64,000 bases of DNA from an uncultured Eubacteriales bacterium (lineage in GTDB: Bacteria; Bacillota; Clostridia; Oscillospirales; Acutalibacteraceae), in the NCBI GenBank assembly GCA_934444365.1, contig CAKSCM010000004.1, positions 84,108 through 148,107 on the forward strand, given 5' to 3'. Shown here in pieces: positions 60,101 through 64,000 of the stretch. The notes beneath the pieces are model-generated. The model did no database searches and had not been told where the DNA came from. It worked only from the letters and a program-made list of their open reading frames with translations. Every line of letters begins with the position of its first letter. Position 1 is the first letter of the stretch. Made by a program: the position numbers and the translations under genes.

Positions 60101-61936
60101 TCACAGCGTTCTCGGCGGATTGTCAAGCTTGCCGACCGCTATCTGAAGCGCTATTAGGGCATCGGTCGAGGTCACGTGTCCGCTGCCGTCGGCGTCGGCG
60201 CAAAAATCCTGACGCTCGTCAAATTCAAGCTTCCCGACCGCCCTTTGCAGCAGCATTAACGCATCGGTGGCGGTTATCTTTTCGTCGCCGTTTAAATCAA
60301 GCAGCTTTTTAAAGTAGGCAGGCGCCCTTTCTTCAAGCTTTTGTTTGTTGTAAACGCCCATGCGCTGGACGACGTCGAGAGAATAGTACTCCTCAACGGC
60401 CGCTGCCGTAAGGGAGAGATCCTCGTCGTTCTCGTCGGTTATGGCGTTTATGTGATCCATAATCGAGCGCATTTTCGCCGTATCCTCGCGGGCCGAAAGG
60501 CATTTCATCCATTCGGCTATGTAGGGCGAAAGCCGGTCGTAGCCCCTTGCGTTCGGGTGAACCGCGTCGGCCATGTATGGGCCGATCTTGTCGGTCTCGA
60601 GCAGGGTTTTTGAAGCGTAGTCGTCGTGATAAAGGTCAAGATACTGTACCTGCCACTTGTCGCATATCTTCTTTGCGACGTCGATGTAGGGCTCCATGTT
60701 ATTAAGGTTTCCGAACTCGGCCTCGTTCACGGCGGAATATTGCTTAAAATTGATTATATATCCGATTTTTGCATACGACCAATATTTAACGGCTATATAG
60801 AAAAAGTGTTCAAGCGCTCCGGCAAAGGTAGACCGGTCAAAGTCCGTATAATCGAAGGAGTCGGTTATTTCGCCGACGGGAGCTTTGTCCCATGCATCGT
60901 TTACTCCGCCGTGAAGAATAACGTAGTCGTAGTATTCGCCCTTGTTCCTTACAAGGGTTTCGTACATTGAATTCGGACGGCAGGTCGAAATCGGCATTCC
61001 GCTTGAGGATGCATTGACGACAGTCATGCCGTATGCGTCGCCTATTCTTCCGGCCCAGCCGCGACCCTGGGGCGAATCGCTTGAGCCGTAGCTTATGGAG
61101 TCGCCCGTAAACAAGGCCTTTTTGCCCCAAAGCCGACTCTCACCCAGCTTTGTATTATCAACCATCTTCTCCATCCAATCGGCAATGTACGGAGCAAGCC
61201 GGTCATATCCCTTTGCGTTGGGATGAATCGGATCCTTTAAATAATTGTAGGTCTTAACCGCCATCAGCTTGTCGTTTACATACTGATCGTGATAAAGATC
61301 AAGCAGATTTATTCCCCATTTTTCGCAAATCTTTATTGCCTGGGCATAATAGGGATCCATCTCGGCCGTACGTCCTATTCCCTTGGAATTCGGGGTGGCA
61401 AAGGTGGTCATGTAGCCGATTTTCGCGTTCGGCCAGTTTTTCTTTGCGGTTAAAAAGAGCTCCTCAAGTCCGCCGGCAAAGGTGGTTATGTCAAAATCCC
61501 TTAAATCGTACGAATTGGTCATTTCGCCCGGCTCGGCGACCACTCCGGTGTTGATGTCGCCCCATGCGTCATTGACTCCGCCCTGAAGAATAACGTAGTC
61601 GTACTGCTTTGACGTATAATTTTTGAACTGGTCGATTATACGGCCGCCGCGTATGTTCGAGATGGAATATCCGCCCATTGAGGGGTTATCGGATTTCATC
61701 GAATAAGCGGCGGCTATGCGCGTACCCCAACCGCCTCCGCCGACAACGGTATCCCACTGTCCGTAGCTTATGGAATCGCCGCAAAAAAGCACCGATTTCC
61801 CTGTAAGATTGCTGTTTTCGCTCACGTTAAATTCTGTCGGATCTTTTGTAGCTGCAAAACAAGCGCCGGCGAATATCCCGACGGTCAGTATTCCGGCAAG
61901 AATAAACGCAAGTATTTTTTTGCACCTGATTCTCAT
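60101..61936 (-). CDS. Secreted tandem SGNH hydrolase with dockerin
   Basis: 611 aa. Signal peptide 1-29 (ILAFILAGILTVGIFAGACFA). Two SGNH/GDSL esterase-type domains of about 210 residues each: first with FCGDSISYG, QGGVNDAWG and DPIHPNAKGYDR; second with FTGDSISYG, HGGVNDAWD and DAVHPNARGYDR. Both keep catalytic Ser, Asn and Asp-x-x-His. A C-terminal type I dockerin (about 545-611) has two calcium repeats, DLNGDEKITATDALML and DADGSGHVTSTDALIAL. Probably a carbohydrate esterase docking to a cohesin scaffold. Divergent from an AraC-type gene. Confidence 0.9.
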   Translation of the reverse strand: MRIRCKKILAFILAGILTVGIFAGACFAATKDPTEFNVSENSNLTGKSVLFCGDSISYGQWDTVVGGGGWGTRIAAAYSMKSDNPSMGGYSISNIRGGRIIDQFKNYTSKQYDYVILQGGVNDAWGDINTGVVAEPGEMTNSYDLRDFDITTFAGGLEELFLTAKKNWPNAKIGYMTTFATPNSKGIGRTAEMDPYYAQAIKICEKWGINLLDLYHDQYVNDKLMAVKTYNYLKDPIHPNAKGYDRLAPYIADWMEKMVDNTKLGESRLWGKKALFTGDSISYGSSDSPQGRGWAGRIGDAYGMTVVNASSSGMPISTCRPNSMYETLVRNKGEYYDYVILHGGVNDAWDKAPVGEITDSFDYTDFDRSTFAGALEHFFYIAVKYWSYAKIGYIINFKQYSAVNEAEFGNLNNMEPYIDVAKKICDKWQVQYLDLYHDDYASKTLLETDKIGPYMADAVHPNARGYDRLSPYIAEWMKCLSAREDTAKMRSIMDHINAITDENDEDLSLTAAAVEEYYSLDVVQRMGVYNKQKLEERAPAYFKKLLDLNGDEKITATDALMLLQRAVGKLEFDERQDFCADADGSGHVTSTDALIALQIAVGKLDNPPRTL

Positions 61937-62345
61937 TATAAACCGACTCTCCTTTTTTTAATTTTTGCACCGTACCTTTTTATTGCGGTACATCTTAAAG
62001 GTACGGCAAGACGGCAAAACAGTAAAACGGTAAAATAACAAAATAACAAAACCTCAAATCCGAATCCCCGTAAAATATCGGGTCTTACGTCCCTGCTTTT
62101 TTGCATTCCGCATTTTTACATTTCTGTCTTTTGCTTACGGTATATGCCCTGTGCACCGCTTGATTTTATGATACCCTTGCCCTTGGCTTTACGGCAATAA
62201 CATTTACGACATATACTTGGATTTTTCAGACCTGTTTTTTCAGAAATAATGGACAAATACGTATTTTTCCGATATAATTTAATTAGCTATTTACGGTTTT
62301 TTATTATGGCTTTTGCATTTGCATCGCAAAAAAGGAGGCGCAAAA
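61937..62345. other. Divergent regulatory gap
   Basis: The plus-strand promoter at 62250-62278 serves the regulator. No promoter was confidently assigned to the SGNH-dockerin gene. AAAACGGTAAAATAAC-like direct repeats lie near 62020-62050. Confidence 0.45.
62250..62278 (+). promoter_or_regulatory. Promoter of the AraC-type regulator
   Basis: TGGACA (62250-62255) and TATAAT (62273-62278) are separated by 17 bp. Start near 62285, about 60 nt before the TTG start. Confidence 0.65.
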
Positions 62346-63491
62346 TTGGTTCTTTCGGTAATATGCTTTGAGGCTCCCGTCAGAAGCGAGGGAGAAAATC
62401 TGACCCTCGGCTGGATAAACGGATCGGGCGAAACACTTAACGACTGCGGATTTTTTACCGGCGCTCCGGTTGCGGCGAGGGAGGGGGACGTAATGTACTT
62501 CGGCCCCGCCGTAAAATATCAGGGGTGGCATCTGGTGGTCTTTGACGAGAACTCACGGCCGCTTTGCCAGGGCAGTATATTCGACGGAGTGGAAATAACC
62601 GAGGACATCGACAGCGAATGCGCCGTTATGCGGTATACCGTGCCGACGGGCGGAAAAACGGTGCGGTTTGTTGCCGATGCAAGGTATCGGTCGCGTTACC
62701 GTGTCGCAAAGAATGTCCCGATTTCAGCCGAATCCTTTGCAAAAAAAGACTTTTCGGTAAGCATTTCGGATAAAACAACCTGCTTTGATATTACCCTTAC
62801 CGTCGCCGGAGAGGGGGTTTTAAATGCGGCCGGAGAAAAGATCCCGTTTTCTCCGGGGACAATAATATGCATGCCGCCGCAAACCTCATACACAAAAACC
62901 GCTTTAAGCGAAATAACCGAGCTGCACGTGCTGTCAAACTCCTTAAATGCACAGGGCATTGCCGATAAAATAACAGCTCTTTCGGACGAATATTCCGCCG
63001 TGGAATCCCTGATTTCGCTTATGTACCGGCTGCACTGGGATCCCTTAAAACGCTACCGCGATACGGTCGAGGAGCTCTTCGGCACCCTTTTGAGCTTTGT
63101 TATTTCAAAAAACAAGACTAAAAATTCCGATGACGAGCTGGTCGAATCGGTTATAAAAATTATGAACGAGAGGTTCTGCGACCCGGATTTCGCCGCCTTG
63201 CAGGCCCTTTCATCCAAGCATTACAATCCCGATTATGTAAGGCGGAGATTTAAAAAGGCAATGGGTTGTTCGCCGACCGAATATTTGACGGCCATACGGG
63301 TAAGAAACGCCGAAAAGCTACTTAGAGAAAACCCGAAATCCGGTCTGAGCGTCGCCCAGGCGGCCGCCCTTTCGGGATTTTACGACAGCACGTATTTCTC
63401 CCGGGTTTTTAAAAGGCAGATCGGCTCTCCCCCGAGCTTATACCGATCAAAAAGCTCGACCGTTCCGCCAAATAAACCAAAACAGGAATGA
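62346..63491 (+). CDS. AraC-family transcriptional regulator
   Basis: About 381 aa. The C-terminal AraC/XylS DNA-binding domain (about 275-372) has two helix-turn-helix units: FAALQALSSKHYNPDYVRRRFKK and SVAQAAALSGFYDSTYFSRVFKRQIG. The N-terminal part (about 1-200) is beta-rich and may be a cupin-type sensor (SPGTIICMPPQTSYTKT). TTG at 62346 is chosen because AAGGAGG lies just upstream; an in-frame ATG 33 bp earlier has no site. Divergent from the SGNH-dockerin gene, so it probably controls that gene in response to a glycan. Confidence 0.88.
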   Translation: MVLSVICFEAPVRSEGENLTLGWINGSGETLNDCGFFTGAPVAAREGDVMYFGPAVKYQGWHLVVFDENSRPLCQGSIFDGVEITEDIDSECAVMRYTVPTGGKTVRFVADARYRSRYRVAKNVPISAESFAKKDFSVSISDKTTCFDITLTVAGEGVLNAAGEKIPFSPGTIICMPPQTSYTKTALSEITELHVLSNSLNAQGIADKITALSDEYSAVESLISLMYRLHWDPLKRYRDTVEELFGTLLSFVISKNKTKNSDDELVESVIKIMNERFCDPDFAALQALSSKHYNPDYVRRRFKKAMGCSPTEYLTAIRVRNAEKLLRENPKSGLSVAQAAALSGFYDSTYFSRVFKRQIGSPPSLYRSKSSTVPPNKPKQE

Positions 63492-64000
63492 TACGGATAA
63501 AATAATATATAAGCGACGGCAATTAAAAGACGGTAAAAAAACCAAAAAATCTATAAATAAAAAGAAAGCACCGATAGCGAAATACGGTTTTTAAAACCGG
63601 AAAACCACTCCGCGACCTTAAAAAGTCTTAAGACGGGCAATGCTCCTTCGTTATCGGTACTTAAAATTTATTTATTTTTAATTTTTATTTTTTAATGATT
63701 ATACGATCAACTTAACGGGCGGTAAATTACAACATTCCGACCAAATATCCCGGTATTAAAAGATAAACAACCGCTTTTTGCAGGCTTCGTCCATCACCGG
63801 GATAAAGGCATAACGGACGATAATCTGTAGCATTTCGGCTGATGTCCCCGGCATTAAAGGCGGACTCGTCCGCGGCATAACCGGACAGCAGTCATTTTTC
63901 AGATTCCGTCCGCTGCTAAGCTGAAGGCATAACGGACGATAATCTGTAGCATTTCGGCTGATGTCCCCGGCATTAAAGGCGGACTCGTCCGCGGCATAAC
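63492..64000. other. Right-end gap with repeat array
   Basis: 63492-63702 is A+T-rich without features. From 63703 the GTCCCCGGCAT repeat array continues off the window edge. Confidence 0.6.
63703..64000 (+). repeat. GTCCCCGGCAT-family repeat array, continues beyond window
   Basis: One diverged unit (about 63703-63760) and two nearly identical units: the 75-bp block from GGCATAACGGACGATAATCT to GTCCGCGGCATAAC is identical at 63807-63881 and 63926-64000, a 119-bp period. Each identical block ends in the hairpin GGCGGAC-TC-GTCCGC. Similar to the arrays at 55818 and 57921. Confidence 0.85.

Overview
The window looks like a chromosomal segment of a spore-forming member of the Clostridia, probably an uncultured Oscillospirales/Ruminococcaceae-type gut bacterium. 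That placement is inference. It rests on the order yqfC-yqfD-phoH-ybeY-era-yqzL-recO, a V-type ATPase, ferredoxin-linked 2-oxoacid oxidation, a dockerin protein, T-box control of pheST, frequent TTG starts and strong GGAGG ribosome sites. No rRNA, tRNA, CRISPR array, phage or transposase gene was seen.

Layout. 1-1365 is gene-free, with an SOS-box-like palindrome and an apparently orphan promoter. 1366-4788 (minus) holds a four-subunit 2-oxoacid:ferredoxin oxidoreductase and a P-loop ATPase. 5567-8345 (minus) holds khpA, rpsP, ffh and ylxM. 8672-14625 (plus) is the yqfC-to-recO housekeeping block, including a small yqzL-like gene overlapping recO. 14883-15982 (plus) is an A+T-rich pair of unknown genes. 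16217-22095 (minus) has a glutaminase-A-like protein and pncB-nadB-nadC. 22508-28315 (minus) has a YczE-type membrane protein, thiN and V-ATPase D, B and A genes. 28642-34822 (minus) is a glycan or nucleotide-sugar operon behind a strong promoter and a long leader. 35578-42372 (plus) has nrdR, T-box-controlled pheST and an AEC transporter. 43252-52912 (minus) has an AmtB-PII fusion, yloV/fakA, asp23, an orphan oligopeptide-binding lipoprotein, a NUDIX gene, a membrane protein and a cyclophilin lipoprotein. 53468-59415 (minus) has tatD, an M18 aminopeptidase, coaE, a Sua5-type gene, prfA and a DUF951 gene. 60101-61936 (minus) is a secreted double-SGNH hydrolase with a dockerin, divergent from an AraC-type regulator at 62346-63491.

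The intergenic regions carry most of the unusual signal. They hold several families of non-coding repeats: a roughly 90-122 bp periodic unit ending in GTCCCCGGCAT, present at 55.8-56.2 kb, inverted at 57.9 kb and running off the right edge at 63.7-64 kb; foldback elements at 5.3-5.5, 37.2-37.3, 43.1, 50.0-50.2 and 53.2-53.5 kb; and CCG-rich degenerate tandem repeats. Three leaders look regulatory: a perfect intrinsic terminator directly after the amtB promoter, a U-tracted hairpin in the roughly 410-nt leader of the glycan operon, and two T-box core motifs ahead of pheST.

All calls come from reading sequence and translations by eye. No database search, folding or alignment program was run.
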